From: Triticum aestivum | Lineage: Eukaryota > Streptophyta > Magnoliopsida > Poales > Poaceae | Direction: 5' to 3' | Length of the DNA stretch: 64,000 nucleotides | Assembly (NCBI RefSeq): GCF_018294505.1 | Contig: NC_057814.1 | Span: 294,256,059 to 294,320,058, forward strand | Shown: in pieces, positions 33,718 to 47,100 of the stretch | Position numbering within the stretch: the stretch's first letter is position 1 | Layout of the letters: each line of letters opens with the position of its first letter | Made by a program: the position numbers and the translations under genes | The notes under the pieces: generated by a model | The model's database searches: none | Seen by the model: the letters and a program-made list of their open reading frames with translations, nothing else | Told to the model about the DNA's origin: nothing

Positions 33718-34717
33718 ATGTTGAAAGATGTTAGTAGCAAAGATGCGGATTGGATCCGTGATCTGAGGATTATCCTCATTGCTGCACAGAAGAATTATGT
33801 CCTTGATGCACCGCTAGGTGACAGACCTATTACAGGAGCAGATGCAGACGTTATGAACGTTTGGCTAGCTCAATATGATGACTACTTGATAGTTTAGTGC
33901 ACCATGCTTAACGGCTTAGAATCGGGACTTCAAAGACGTTTTGAACGTCATGGACCATATGAGATGTTCCAGGAGTTGAAGTTAATATTTCAAGAAAATA
34001 CCCGAGTTGAGAGATATGAAGTCTCCAACAAGTTCTATAGCTAAAAGATGGAGGAGAATAGCTCAAGCAGTGAGCATGTGCTCAGATTGTCTGGGTACTA
34101 CAATCGCTTGAATCAAGTGGGAGTTAATCTTCCAGATAAAATAGTGATTGACAGAATTCTCTAGTCACCATCACCAAGTTAGTAGAACTTCGTGATGAAC
34201 TATAGTATGCAAGGGATGACGAAAGTAATTCCCGAGCTCTTCGTGATGCTGAAATCGACGAAGGTAGAAATCAAGAAAAACATCAAGTGTTGATGGTTGA
34301 CGAGACCACTAGTTTCAAGAAAAGGGCAAAGGGAAGAAGGGGAACTTCAAGAAGAACGGCAAGCAAGTTGCTGCTCAAGTGAAGAAGCCTAAGTCTGGTC
34401 CTAAGCCTGAGACTAAGTGCTTCTACTGCAAAGGGACTGGTCACTGGAAGCGGAACTACCCCAACTATTTGGTGGATAAGAAGGATGGCAAAGTGAACAA
34501 AGGTATATTGGATATACATGTTATTGATGTGTACTTTACTAGTGTTTATAGCAACCCCTCGGTATTTGATACTGGTTCAGTTGCTAAGAGTAGTAACTCG
34601 AAACGGGAGTTGCAGAATAAACAGAGACTAGTAAAAGGCGAGGTGACGATGTGTGTTGGAAGTAGTTCCAAGATTGATATGATCATCATCGCACACTCCC
34701 TATACTTTCGGGATTAG
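33718..34717 (+). pseudogene. Copia B gag remnant
   Basis: The ATG at 33718 starts a gag-like frame (RDLRIILIAAQKNYVLDAPLGD). An in-frame TAG near 33895 and later shifts break it. The last frame (34379-34717) holds the zinc knuckle at 34418-34459 as C-x2-C-x4-H-x4-Y: the fourth ligand is Tyr (TAC) instead of Cys (TGC). The same change is in Copia A. Gag would be expected to lose nucleic-acid binding. Confidence 0.85.
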
Positions 34718-34874
34718 TGTTGAAACTAAATAAGTGTTATTTGGTGTTTGCGTTGAGCATGAATATGATTTGATCATGTTTGTTGCAATACGGTTATTCA
34801 TTTAAATTAGAGAATAATTGTTGTTCTGTTTACATGAATAAAACCTTCTATGGTCATACACCCAATAAAATGGT

Positions 34875-35987
34875 TTGTTGGATCTCGATCGTAGTGATAC
34901 ACATATTCATAATAATGAAGCCAAAAGATGCAAAGTTAATAATGATAGTGCAACTTATTTGTGGCACTGCCGTTTAGGTCATATTGGTGTAAAGCGCATG
35001 GGGAAACTCCATACTGATGGGATTTTGGAATCACTTGATTATGAATCACTTGATGCTTGCGAACCGTGCCTCATGGGCAAGATGACTAAAACGCCGTTCT
35101 CCGGAACTATGGAGAGAGCAACAGATTTGTTGGAAATCATACATACAGATGTATGTGGTCCGATGAATATTGAGGCTCGTAGCAGGTATCATTATTTTCT
35201 GACCTTCATAGATGATTTGAGCAGATATGGGTATATCTACTTAATGAAACAGAAGTCTGAAACATTTGAAAAGTTCATATAATTTCAGAGTGAAGTGGAA
35301 AATCATCGTAACAAGAAAATAAAGTTTCTACGATCTGATCGTGGAGAAGAGTATTTGAGTTACGAGTTTGGCCTTCAGTTAAAACAATGTGAAATAGTTT
35401 CACTACTCATGCCACCTGGAACACCACAGTGTAATGGTGTGTCCGAACATCATAACCGTACTTTATTAGATATGGTGCGATATATGATGTCTCTTACCGA
35501 TCTATCACTATCATTTTGGGGTTATGCATTAGAGACAGCTGCATTCACGTTAAATAGGGTACCATCTAAATCCGTTGAGACGACATCTTATGAACTATGG
35601 TTTGGCAAGAAACCAAAGTTGTCGTTTCTTAAAGTTTGGGGTTGTGATGCTTATTGGAAAAAGTTTCATCCTGATAAGCTCAAACCCAAATCGGAGAAAT
35701 GTGTCTTCATAGGATACCCAAAGGAGACAGTTGGGTACACCTTCTATCACAGATCCGAAGGCAAGACATTCATTGCTAAGAATGGATCCTTTCTAGAGAA
35801 GGAGTTTCTCTCGAAAGAAGTGAGTGGGAGGAAAGTAGAACTTGATGAGGTAACTGTACCTGCTCCCTTATTGGAAAGTAGTTCATCACAGAAATCTGTT
35901 CCTGTGACTACTACACCAATTAGTGAGGAAGCTAATGATGATGATCATGTAACTTCAAATCAAGTTAGTACCGAACCTCGTAGGTAA
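34875..35987 (+). pseudogene. Copia B integrase
   Basis: The frame 34875-35282 has the zinc domain (WHCRLGHIGVKRM ... CEPC) and the first catalytic Asp in IHTDVCGP. A TAA at 35281 interrupts it. The frame 35295-35987 has the second catalytic Asp in FLRSDRGEEY and the Glu in GVSEHHNRTLLDMVR, then the GKKPKLSFLKVWGC region. It ends in a TAA that separates it from RT. Apart from that stop, the catalytic D, D, E set is kept. Confidence 0.88.
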
Positions 35988-35993
35988 ACCAGA

Positions 35994-37049
35994 GTGAGAT
36001 TCGCACCAGAGTGGTACGGTAATCCTGTTCTGGAGGTCATGTTACTTGACCATGACGAACCTACGAACTATGAGGAAGCGATGGTGAGCCCAGATTCCGC
36101 AAAATGGCTTGAGGCCATGAAATCTGAGATGGGATCCATGTATGAGAACAAAGTATGGACTTTGATTGACTTGCCCAATGATCGGCGAGCCATAAAAAAT
36201 AAATGAATCTTCAAGAGGAAGACGGACGCTGATAGTGGTGTTACTATCTACAAAGCTAGACTTGTCGGAAAAAGGTTTTTGACAAAGTTCAAAGTGTTGA
36301 ATACGATGAGATTTTCTCACTCGCAGCGATGCTTAAGTCTGTCCGAATCATGTTAGCAATTGCCGCATTTTATGAAATCTGGCAAATGGATAAACAAAAC
36401 AACATTCCTTAATGGATTCATTAAAGAAGAGTTGTATATGATGCAACCAAAAGGTTTTGTCAATCCTAAAGGTGTTAACAAAATATGCAAACTCCAGCGA
36501 TCCATCTATGGACTGGTGCAAGCATCTCGGAGTTGGAATATACGCTTTGATAAGTTGATCAAAGCATATAGTTTTATACATACTTGCGGTGAAGCCTGTA
36601 TTTACAAGAAAGTGAGTGGGAGCACTACAACATTTCTGATAAGTATATGTGAATGACATATTGTTGATCGGAAATAATGTAGAATTATTCTGCAAAGCAT
36701 AAAGGAGTGTTTGAAAGGAGTTTTTCAAAGAAAGACCTCGGTGAAGCTGCTTACATATTGAGCATCAAGATCTATAGAGATAGATCAAAACACTTGATAA
36801 GTTTTTTCAATGAGTACATACCTTGACAAGATTTTGAAGTAGTTCAAAATGGAACAGTCAAAGAAAGAGTTCTTACCTGTATTACAAGGTGTGAAATTGA
36901 GTAAGACTCAAAGCCCGACCACGGCAGAAGATAGAAAGAGAATGAAAGTCATTCCCTATGCCTCGGCCATAGGTTCTATAAAGTATGCCATGCTGTGCAC
37001 CACATCTATTATATACCCTACACTGATTTTTGGCAAGGGTGTACAATAG
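35994..37049 (+). pseudogene. Copia B reverse transcriptase/RNase H remnants
   Basis: The RT start (RFAPEWYGNPVLEVMLLDHD, WLEAMKSEMGSMYENKVWT) is open at 35994-36206, ending at a TGA. Further pieces occur at 36360-36656 (EELYMMQPKGFVNPKG, KLQRSIYGLVQASRSWN) and 36849-37049. At 36646-36657 the active site reads Y-V-N-D instead of Y-V-D-D, preceded by the same one-base gain found in Copia A. RT activity should be lost. Confidence 0.85.
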
Positions 37050-37520
37050 TGATCTAGGAGTAGATCACTGGACATCGGTCAAAATTATCCTTAGTGGAAA
37101 AAGGATATGTTTCTCGATTATGGAAGTGACAAAAGGTTCGTCGTAAAGGGTTACGTCAATGCAAGTTTTGACACTAATCTAGATGACTCTAAGTCTCGGT
37201 CTAGATACATATTGAAAGTGGGAGCAATTAGCTAGAGTAGCTCCACGCACAGCATTGTCGACATAGAAATTTGCAAAATACTTACGGGTCTGAATGTGAC
37301 AGACCTGTTAACTAAAATTATCTCACAAGCAAAACATGATCAGACCTTAGTACTCTTTGGGTGTTAATCACATAGCGATGTGAACTAGATTACTGACTCT
37401 AATAAACCCTTTGGGTGTTGATCACATGATGATGTGAACTATGGGTGTTAATCACATGGTGATGTGAACTATTGATGTTAAATGACATGGCGATGTGAAC
37501 TACATTATTGACTCTAGTGC

Positions 37521-37531
37521 AAGTGGGAGAC
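37521..37531 (+). other. Polypurine tract of Copia B
   Basis: AAGTGGGAGAC directly before the 3' LTR at 37532. Confidence 0.85.
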
Positions 37532-39249
37532 TGAAGGAAATATGCCCTAGAGGCAATAATAAAGTTATTATTTATTTCCTTATATCATGATAAATGTTTA
37601 TTATTCATGCTAGAATTGTATTAACTGGAAACTTGATACATGTGTGAATACATAGACAAACAGAGTGTCACTAGTATGCCTCTACTTGACTAGCTCGTTA
37701 ATCAAAGATGGTTAAGTTTCCTGGCCATAGACATGAGTTGTCATTTGATTAACGGGATCACATCATTAGGAGAATGATGTGATTGACTTGACCCATTCCG
37801 TTAGCTTAGCACTCGATCGTTTAGTATGTTGCTATTGCTTTCTTCATGACTTATACATGTTCCTATGACTATGAGATTATGCAACTCCCTATTACCGGAG
37901 GAACACTTTGTGTGCTACCAAACGTCACAACGTAACTGGGTGATTATAAAGGTGCTCTACAGGTGTCTCCAAAGGTACTTGTTGGGTTGGCGTATTTCGA
38001 GATTAGGATTTGTCACTCCGATTGTCGGAGAGGTATCTCTGGGCCCACTCGGTAATGCACATCACTATAAGCCTTGCAAGCATTGTAACTAATGATTTAG
38101 TTGCGGGATGATGTATTACGGAACGAGTAAAGAGACTTGCCAGTAACGAGATTGAACTAGGTATCGAGATACCGACGATCGAATCTCGGGCAAGTAACAT
38201 ACCGATGACAAAGGGAACAATGTATGTTGTTATGCGGTCTGACCGATAAAGATCTTCGTAGAATATGTGGGAGCCAATATGAGCATCCAGGTTCCGCTAT
38301 TGGTTATTGACCGGAGAGGTGTCTCGGTCATGTCTACATAGTTCTCGAACCCGTAGTGTCCGCACACTTAATGTTACGATGACGTTATATTATGAGTTTA
38401 TATGTTTTGATGTACCGAAGGAGTTCGGAGTCCCGGATGAGACCGGGTACATGACGAGGAGTCTCGAAATGGCCGAGACGTAAAGATCGATATATTGGAC
38501 GACTATATTCGGACTTCGGAAAGGTTCCGAGTGATTCAGGTATTTTTCGGAGTACCGGAGAGTTATGGGAATTCGTATTGGGCCTTAATGGGCCATACGA
38601 GAAAGGAGAGAAAGGCCCCAAAGGGTGGCCGCACCCCTCCCCATGGACTAGTCCGAATTGGACTAGGGAGGGGGGCGCCCCCTTCCTTCTTTCTCCTTCT
38701 CCCTTCCCTTTTCCTACTCCAACAAGGAAAGGAGGAGTCCTACTCCCGGTGGGAGTAGGACTCCCCCCCTTGGCGCGCCCTCCTCCTAGGCCGACCGCCT
38801 CCCTCTTGCTCCTTTATATACGGGGGCAGGGGGGCACCCCATAGACACAACAATTGATCATTGATCTCTTAGCCGTGTGCGGTGCCCCCCTCCACCATAA
38901 TCCACCTCGATAATATCGTAGCGGTGCTTAGGCGAAGCCCTGCGTCGGTAGAACATCATCATCGTCACCACGCCGTCGTGCTGACGAAACTCTCCCTCAA
39001 CACTCGGCTGGATCGGAGTTCGAGGGACGTCATCGAGCTGAACGTGTGCTGAGCTCGGAGGTACCGTGCGTTCGGTACTTGATCGGTCGGATCGTGAAGA
39101 CGTACGACTACATCAACCGCGTTGTGTTAACGCTTCCGCTTTCGGTCTACGAGGGTACGTGGAAAACACTCTCCCCTCTCGTTGCTATACATCACCATGA
39201 TCTTGCGTGTGCGTAGGAATTTTTTTTGAAATTACTACGTTCCCCAACA
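37532..39249 (+). repeat. 3' LTR of Copia B
   Basis: 1,718 bp, about 98% identical by eye to 30710-32426. It is followed by GTAGG. Confidence 0.95.
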
Positions 39250-39254
39250 GTAGG

Positions 39255-39773
39255 AACCTTTTTTCTAAGGTTTTCATTAAAAGCAACATAGTCTAGAGAT
39301 TGAAAATGCATTATTTCCTCTTGATCAAATAAAATAGTTTCTATGGGAGGACGGCCAGCATCCACCCTATAATGCGCAAAGATTTCTTTGGCCTCTTTTA
39401 TTATAAATCTGAACTCATGAGCCAAAAAGATAGTAGCGGCACGCTTAACAGAAGAATGCTCAATACTAGAAAATTCTAGGAAAATCCTTTGTATGCAAGG
39501 ATGCATGTGCATAAATTTTCTTTCAAGTTCAACTACAAGCATGGTGATAGCGTCCGCAAGACTACTAGTTCTACGAAGAATAGAACTAGCCATAGAAGGT
39601 AAAGAACCGGCACAAGTAAAGAAATCTTGGATAACTCCTTTTCCAATAATATTACCACTACCAATTCGGAATTTTTTTGCATGTAAGATAGGGGGTTCCT
39701 CAACAGGAGCATCAGAATTTTCCATGATATTATTATTGTTCATATCGACAATAATTTCCCCAATTACAGACAT
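39255..39773 (-). pseudogene. N-terminal part of the Sabrina-like unknown ORF, split by Copia B (int1 copy)
   Basis: Starting from the ATG at 39773, this frame is open to the insertion point: MSVIGEIIVDMNNNN, then FRIGSGNIIGKGVIQDFFT and SSLADAITMLVVELERKF. It resumes on the far side of Copia B at 30709. An upstream extension to 39956 is open but lies in the leader. The intact protein would be about 275 residues. It has no motif I can name, no zinc knuckle, and is largely helical in look. It is the only ORF shared by both internal regions, so it is probably a family gene rather than chance. Confidence 0.65.
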
Positions 39774-39942
39774 AACGGCAGAAAGTAAGGGGCAAAAAGA
39801 GAGACGAAGGCGGATAGAAAAGAGAGGGCGAATAAAACGGCAAGGGTGAAGTGGGGGAGAGGAAAACGAGAGGCAAAAGGCAAATAATGTAATGCGGGAG
39901 ATAAGGGTTTGTGATGGGTACTTAGTATGTTGACTTTTGTGT

Positions 39943-40040
39943 AGACTCCCCGGCAACGGCGCCAGAAATGGCTCGTTGTCGGGAGTGCAAATCTTGACTT
40001 GACTTTGCGTAATCCTCCCCGGCCACGGCGCCAGAAATCT
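39943..40040 (-). other. Primer-binding site and duplicated primer-site-like segment (int1)
   Basis: On the minus strand next to LTR2, TGGCGCCGTGGCCGGGGA (about 40017-40035) resembles the complement of plant tRNA-Asp. About 70 nt farther in, TGGCGCCGTTGCCGGGGA (about 39951-39968) matches that complement better. Int2 has the same arrangement at about 49675-49770. Confidence 0.75.
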
Positions 40041-40044
40041 TTCT

Positions 40045-41627
40045 TGCTACCTCTTGAGCACTGCGCTGGTTTTCCCTTGAAGAGGAAAGGGTGATGCAGC
40101 AAAGTAGCATAAGTATTTCCCTCAGTTTTTGAGAACCAAGGTATCAATCCAGTAGGAGGCCACGCACGAGTCCCTCGCACCTACACAAACAAATAAATCC
40201 TCGCAACCAACGCAATAAAGGGTTGTCAATCCCTTCACGGTCACTTCCGAGAGTGAGATCTGATAGATATGATAAGATAATATTTTTGGTATTTTTATGA
40301 TAAAGATGCAAAGTAAAGAAAGCAAAATAAAGACTACGCTAGAAATAACTTGCTGACGGGAGATTAATATGATGGAAAATAGACCCGGGGGCCATAGGTT
40401 TCACTAGTGGCTTCTCTCAAGAGCATAAGTATTACGGTGGGTGAACAAATTACTGTTGAGCAATTGACAGAATTGAGCATAGTTATGAGAATATCTAGGT
40501 ATGATCATGTATATAGGCATCACGTCCGAGACAAGTAGACCGACTCCTGCCTGCATCTACTACTATTACTCCACACATCGACCGCTATCCAGCATGCATC
40601 TAGAGTATTAAGTTCATAAGAACAGAGTAACGCTTTAAGTAAGATGACATGATGTAGAGGGATAAACTCATGCAATATGATATAAACCCCATCTTGTTAT
40701 CCTCGATGGCAACAATACAAGACGTGCCTTGTTGCCCCTACTGTCAGTGGGAAAGGACACCGCAAGATTGAACCCAAAGCTATGCACTTCTCCCATTGCA
40801 AGAAAGATCAATCTAGTAGGCCAAACAAAACTGATAATTCGAAGAGACTTGCAAAGATAACCAATCATACATAAAAGAATTCAGAGAAGATTCAAATATT
40901 GTTCATAGATAAACTTGATCATAAACCCACAATTCATCGGTCTCAACAAACACACCGCCAAAGAAGATTACATCTAATAGATCTCCACAAGAGAGGGGGA
41001 GAACATTGTATTGAGATCCAAAAAGAGAGAAGAAGCCATCTAGCTAATAACTATGGACCCGAAGGTCTGAAGTAAACTACTCACACATCATCGGAGAGGC
41101 TATGGTGTTGATGTAGAAGCCCTCCGTGATCGATGCCCCCTCCGGCGGAGCTTCGGAAAAGGCCCCAAGATGGGATCTCACGGGTACAGAAGGTTGCAGC
41201 GGTGGAATTAGGTTTTTGGCTCTGTGTCTGGTAGTTTGGGGGTACGTAGGTATATATAGGAGGAAGAAGTACGTCGGTGGAGCAACATGGGGCCCACGAG
41301 GGTGGAGGGCGCGCCCAGGGGGTAGGCGCGCCCCCTACCTCGTGCCCTCCTGGTTGATGTCTTGATGTAGGGTCCAAGTCCTCTGGATCACGTTCGTTCC
41401 GAAAATCATGTTCCCGAAGGTTTCATTCCGTTTGGACTCCGTTTGATATTCTTTTTCTATGAAACTCTGAAATAGGCAAAAAAACGGCAATTCTGGGCTG
41501 GGCCTCCGGTTAAGAGGTTAGTCCCAAAAATAATATAAAAGTGTATAATAAAGCCCATTAATGTTCAAAACAGAATATAATATAGGATGGAACAATCAAA
41601 AATTATAGATACGTTGGAGACGTATCA
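40045..41627 (-). repeat. LTR2 of the Sabrina-like array
   Basis: 1,583 bp, shared by both internal regions: it is the 5' LTR of int1 (primer site at its left) and the 3' LTR of int2 (polypurine tract at its right). No target duplication borders it. Confidence 0.93.
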
Positions 41628-43447
41628 AGCATCCCCAAGCTTAATTCCTGCTCGTCCTCGAGTAGGTAAATGATAAAAACAGAATATTTGATGTGGAATG
41701 CTACTTGGCATAATTTCAATGTAATTCTCCTAATTGTGGTATGAATATTCAGATCTGAAAGATTCAAGATAAAGGTTTAATATTGACATAAAAGTAATAA
41801 TACTTCAAGCATACTAACTAAGCAATTATGTCCTCTCAAAATAACATGGCCAAAGAAAGTTCATCCCTACAAAATCATATAGTTTAGTCATGCTCCATTT
41901 TCGTCACACAAGAATGCTCTCCTCATGCACAACCCCGATGACAAGCCAAGCAATTGTTTCATACTTTAGTAATCTCAAACTTTTTTCAACCTTCACGTAA
42001 TACATGAGCGTGAGCCATGGATATAGCACTATGGGTGGAATAGAATATAATGATGGGGGTTATGTGGAGAAGACAAAAAAGGAGAAAGTCTCACATCAAC
42101 GCGGCTAATCAATGAGCTATGGAGATGCCCATCGATTGATGTTAATGCAAGGAGTGGGGATTGCCATGCAACGGATGCACTAGAGCTATAAATGCATGAT
42201 AGCTCAAGAAAAGAAACTAAGTGGGTGTGCATCCAACTTGCTTGCTCACGAAGACCTAGGGCATTTGAGGAAGCCCATTGTTGGAATATACAAGCCAAGT
42301 TCTATAATGAAAAATTCCCACTAGTATATGAAAGTGACAAAACAAGAGACTCTCTATCATGAAGATCATGGTGCTACTTTGAAGCACAAGTGTGGAAAAA
42401 AGGATAGTAGCATTGTCCCTTTTTATTCTCTTTTTTTTGGGCCTTCCTTTTTTTATTTGGCCTTTCTCTTTTTTTGGGACAATGCTCTATGAATGATGAT
42501 CATCACACTTTTATTTATTTACACCTCAATGATTACAACTTGATACTAGAACAAAGTATGACTCTATATGAATGCCTCCGGCGGTATACCGGGATAGCAA
42601 TGAATCAAGAGTGACATGTATGAAAAATTATGAACGGTGGCTTTGCCACAAATACAATGTCAACTACATGATCATGCAAAGCAATATGACAATGATGAGC
42701 GTGTCATAATAAACGGAACGGTGGAAAGTTGAATGGCTATGGAAATGCCATAATAGGTAGGTATGGTGGCTGTTTTGAGGAAGATATAAGGAGGTTTATG
42801 TGTGAAAGAGCGTATCATATCATGGGGTTTGGATGCACTGGCGAAGTTTGCACCAACTCTCAATGTGAGAAAGGGCAATGCACGGTACCGAAGAGGCTAG
42901 CAATGATGGAAGGGTAAGAGTGCGTATAATCCATGGACTCAACATTAGTCATAATGAACTCACATACTTATTGCAAAAATCTACAAGTCATCAAAAACCA
43001 AGCACTACGCGCATGCTCCTAGGGGGATAGATTGGTAGGAAAAGACCATAGCTCGTCCCCGACCGCCACTCATAAGGAGGACAATCAAAGAACACCTCAT
43101 GTTTCAAATTTGTTAAATAACGCTTACCATACGTGCATGCTACGAGACTTGCAAACTTCAACACAAGTATTTCTCAAATTCACAACTACTCAACTAGCAC
43201 AACTTTAATATCACTACCTCCATATCTCAAAACAATCATCAAGCATCAAACTTCTCTTAGCATTCAGCACACTCATAAGAAAGTTTTTTACTAGTCTTGA
43301 ATACCTAACATATTAGGATTAATTTCCCAATTTAAGCAAATTACCATGCTGTTTAAGACTCTCAAAATAATATAAGTGAAGCATGAGAGAATAATAGCTT
43401 CTATAAAACAAAACCACCGCCGTGCTCTACAAGATATAAGTGAAGCA
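41628..43447 (-). mobile_element. Int2 of the array, 3' segment
   Basis: Non-coding Sabrina-like internal DNA, nearly identical to 19059-20890. AAGCA at 43443-43447 is the left duplication of D. No gene. Confidence 0.85.
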
Positions 43448-43983
43448 TGTAACACCCCGGATGTAACTTTCCATATTTGTAACTCCAACTCTTGCCATTT
43501 TCGGCTATGTGTTATGATATTCCCTTCGTGGTTGGGTTTTGTTTTTCGTTTTGCTTTATGTTCATGTCATGCATCTCATATCATATCATCATGTGCATCT
43601 CATTTGCATACGTGTTCGTCTCATGCATCCGAGCATTTTCCCAGTTGTCCGTTTTGCAATCCGGCCCTCCCACCTCCTCCGGCGCACCCCTCTTGTTTTC
43701 TTTTCGTGAGCGGGTGTTGAACATTCTCGGAATGGACCGAGTCTTGTCAAGTGGCCTTTGTATACCACCGGTAGACCACCTGTCAAGTTTCGTTCCATTT
43801 GGAGGTTGTTTGGTACTCCAACGGTTAACCGGGTAACCGTAACGTCCGTTTGTGTGTTGCAGCAAAACCCCCCTCTAAACAGCCTAAAAACCCCTCTAAG
43901 TCTCTTCCATGCTCTAGGTCGTTCGATCACGATCGTGTGGGTGAAAACCGCACTCCATTTGGAGTCTCCTAGCTCCCTCTACC

Positions 43984-43990
43984 TATAAAA
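43984..43990 (+). promoter_or_regulatory. TATA box of D
   Basis: TATAAAA in CTCTACCTATAAAACTCC, about 115 bp upstream of the first ATG (44101) of the exon-like ORF. A GC-rich leader follows. Confidence 0.6.
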
Positions 43991-44100
43991 CTCCTCCCCC
44001 TCCGAAATTATTCACAGATCAAACCCTAGCAAACCACCCCGCCGCGGCCGGACACGTCCGTTTACGGCCGGACGAATTCCGCCGCCGGCCGCAGCCACTC

Positions 44101-47100
44101 ATGGCGCGCCACGTGGCGGCCGTACGCCGCGCCGCCGCCGCAGCCCGCAAGCCCGTGGCCGGCACCCGCCGGGCTCGTGCCTCCTCGCCCCGCAGCCCGA
44201 GTCCCACCGCCTCCTTCCTCCAGCGTGCCGACGCCGCGCCCCGAGGCCGCCGTCGCCGACCCCGCCGCCGCCCGCGGGTCACCGGACCCCGCCGCCGTCG
44301 TCCTCCGCCGCGCCCCGTCTTCCTCCTCCCCGCGGTGCCTCCTCCACCTCCTCTCCGTCCCGTTGCCGGCCGCCCCGCCCTCCGCTCCGGCAAGAAGCTC
44401 CGGCGACAGCCTCTTCTCCGGCGAGCTCGAACCCTAGCCGCGCCAGATCTCAGATCCGCCGGAGGTTGACTTTTCCTTCCCTCTCGTTTTTTCTCTAAGT
44501 CATGAAATATTTACAGTACATGCTCATGTTCATCGCATCATAACTCTCTGCATATAGCTCTGTTTCGTGCGTGTAATATATCAAAATGTTCTTCTCGAGA
44601 TGCTCTTCATTTTGTTTCATTGCACCATGTTCATTTGAGTCCATATTGATGCCCAAATCTCTGGTGCATGAGTGCTAATTGCTGTTATCTGCTGTTACTT
44701 ATCAGAACTTGGTGATTTGTTATTTTTGTTGCATTTGATGTGTGCATCTTATGGGCATAAGCCCTACATGTGTTTTGATGTATGACATGCCATCTTTACA
44801 GAGGTGTATGCCATGTATTTTTGTGATCTCTGTGGTGACTAGAACAAGCATGCAAATTAGGCTTCGTAATGTTTCTGTTTTCAGGGACTTAGTAATTTTA
44901 CTGTTTGTGACTGCTGTTATTTTGTTGCTATGTATCCATATGTCTACAGAGAGATCCATGCTTATTTTGGTGATGTTCAGTAAGGATGTTTTGTAGATAT
45001 TGTTGTATTTAATCTATTCATGCCCTCTTTTGCAATTATGGAGTGCCATAGCATGACTCAATATTGCTCTACTTTTGCTATAAAATATTTCTGGCAGATT
45101 GTTAACATGATATTCAATTTTGCCAAGCTTGTTGTAGTTGTTCCTTTCATGCTATGTATTTTATCTTGCCATGGATAGCTTCATAAATATGCCATCTTGC
45201 TGTAGGTGTGCTTGTTTTGTCATGCGTTTCTTTGTGATGAGTGTATCAAGCTCACCAAGATGCCTTCATATTATTGTTTCTGCCATGGTCTGTTTTCTGC
45301 CAAGTCTGGAACCTGTTAACGAAACTTGCTATGTTTACAAGGTTGCCATCATATCTTCTGGTCCTTTTTGGCTTATGGTCAGTAAGGGACTTTTGTCATA
45401 TGAATTTAGTCGATTCATGCTATGCCTTGTTTTGGTATGTTAAGTTCCTGTAGCATGTTGATTTCGTGCTCTGAACATTGCTACCTGATGCTGTTTCTGC
45501 CATGTCTAGTAATTTCACCAAGTCTGTGAACCTGATATCTTTTGCACTTTTACCATGCTTGTTTGAGCCTGTTGTGGTGTGATCTAGCCGTAGATCAGTG
45601 TTCATCTTTTGTCAAGCATCTCCTGTAGATTACTGTCATATGCTTTGTTGCTATGTTGGGGTGCTGTAGCATAGTTTCTTGTTGCATTCTAAGTGCTATC
45701 ATGCTGTTAATCACAGATTCGTGTCATTCTTGTTTTGCTTGCCATTTGCAAACCGTGCATCCGTTTCCGGTGATCTTTATATCGATTTCGACCGAAATCA
45801 TCTCATCTTTCCAGTGGCATGCTTGGTTTGCCAAGTTACTGCCTTGTTCATCATTTTTCTTCCGGAGCACGCATATGCATCACATACCACATCTCGCATA
45901 TCATACATGTTTTGCGTCATCTTACTTGTGCATTTCCCGTGATTGATTGTGGTTCCCTTGATTGTGTTCTTGTTTTGGGTAGAGCCGGGAGACGAGTTCA
46001 TGAACGAGGAACCTGTTGAGTACGCTTACGAGGATCAAGCTTTCGACAACTTTGAGAACCTTGCAGGCAAGATGACCATACCCTCGAAATTGCTTCTATC
46101 TTTGCTTTGCTAGTTGTTCGTTCTATTGCCATGTTGCGCTACCTACCATCTGCTATATCATGCCTCCCATATTGCCATGTCAAGCCTCTAACCATCCTTT
46201 CCTAGCAAACCGTTGTTTGGCTAAGTTACCGCTTTTGCTCAGCCCTTCTTATAGCGTTGCTAGTTGCAGGTGAAGTTGAAGTTGGTTCCATGTTGGAACA
46301 TGGATATTTTGGAATATCACAATATCTCTTATTTAATTAATGCATCTATATATTTGGTAAAGGGTGGAAGGCTCGGCCTTATGCCTGGTGTTTTGTTCCA
46401 CTCTTGCCGCCCTAGTTTCCATCATACCGGTATTATGTTCCTTGAGTTTGCCTTCCTTACGCGGTTGGGTGATTTATGGGACCCCCTTGACAGTTCGCCT
46501 TGAATAAAACTCCTCCAGCAAGGCCCAACCTTGGTTTTACCATTTGACCACCTACCACCTACACTTCCCTTGGGTTTTCGCGAGCCCGAGGGTCATCTTT
46601 ATTTTAGACCCCCACGGGCCAGTGCTCCTTCGAGTGCTGGTTCGAACCGAGCTGCCTGCGGGGCCACCTTGGGGAAACTTGAGGACTGGTTTTACTCGTA
46701 GCTAGTCTCATCCGGTGTTGCCCTGAGAACGAGATATGTGCAGCTCCTATCGGGATTTGTCGGCACACCGGGCGGCTTTGCTGGTCTTGTTTTACCATTG
46801 TCGAAATGTCTTGTAAACCGGGATTCCGAGACTGATCGGGTCTTCCTGGGAGAAGGTCTATCCTTCGTTGACCGTGAGAGCTTATAATGGGCTAAGTTGG
46901 GACACCCCTATAGGGTGTTATCTTTCAAAAGCCGTGCCCGCGGTTATGAGGCAGATGGGAATTTGTTAATGTCCGGTTGTAGAGAACTTGTCACTTGACT
47001 TAATTAAAATACATCAACCGTGTGTGTAGCCGTGATGGTCTCTTCTCGGCGGAGTCCGGGAAGTGAACACGGTTTGAGTTATGCATGAACGTAAGTAGTT

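Larger units (their letters stand above)
30710..39249 (+). mobile_element. Copia retrotransposon B (Angela/BARE-1-related), defective
   Basis: This is a complete 8,540-bp insertion, duplication GTAGG (30705-30709 and 39250-39254). The LTRs are 30710-32426 and 37532-39249, with a 5,105-bp internal region. The LTRs differ by about 36 substitutions, about 2%. Its LTR starts TGAAGG, not TGTTGG, so the usual terminal inverted pair is imperfect in both LTRs. Gag, integrase and RT are recognisable but broken. Confidence 0.95.
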
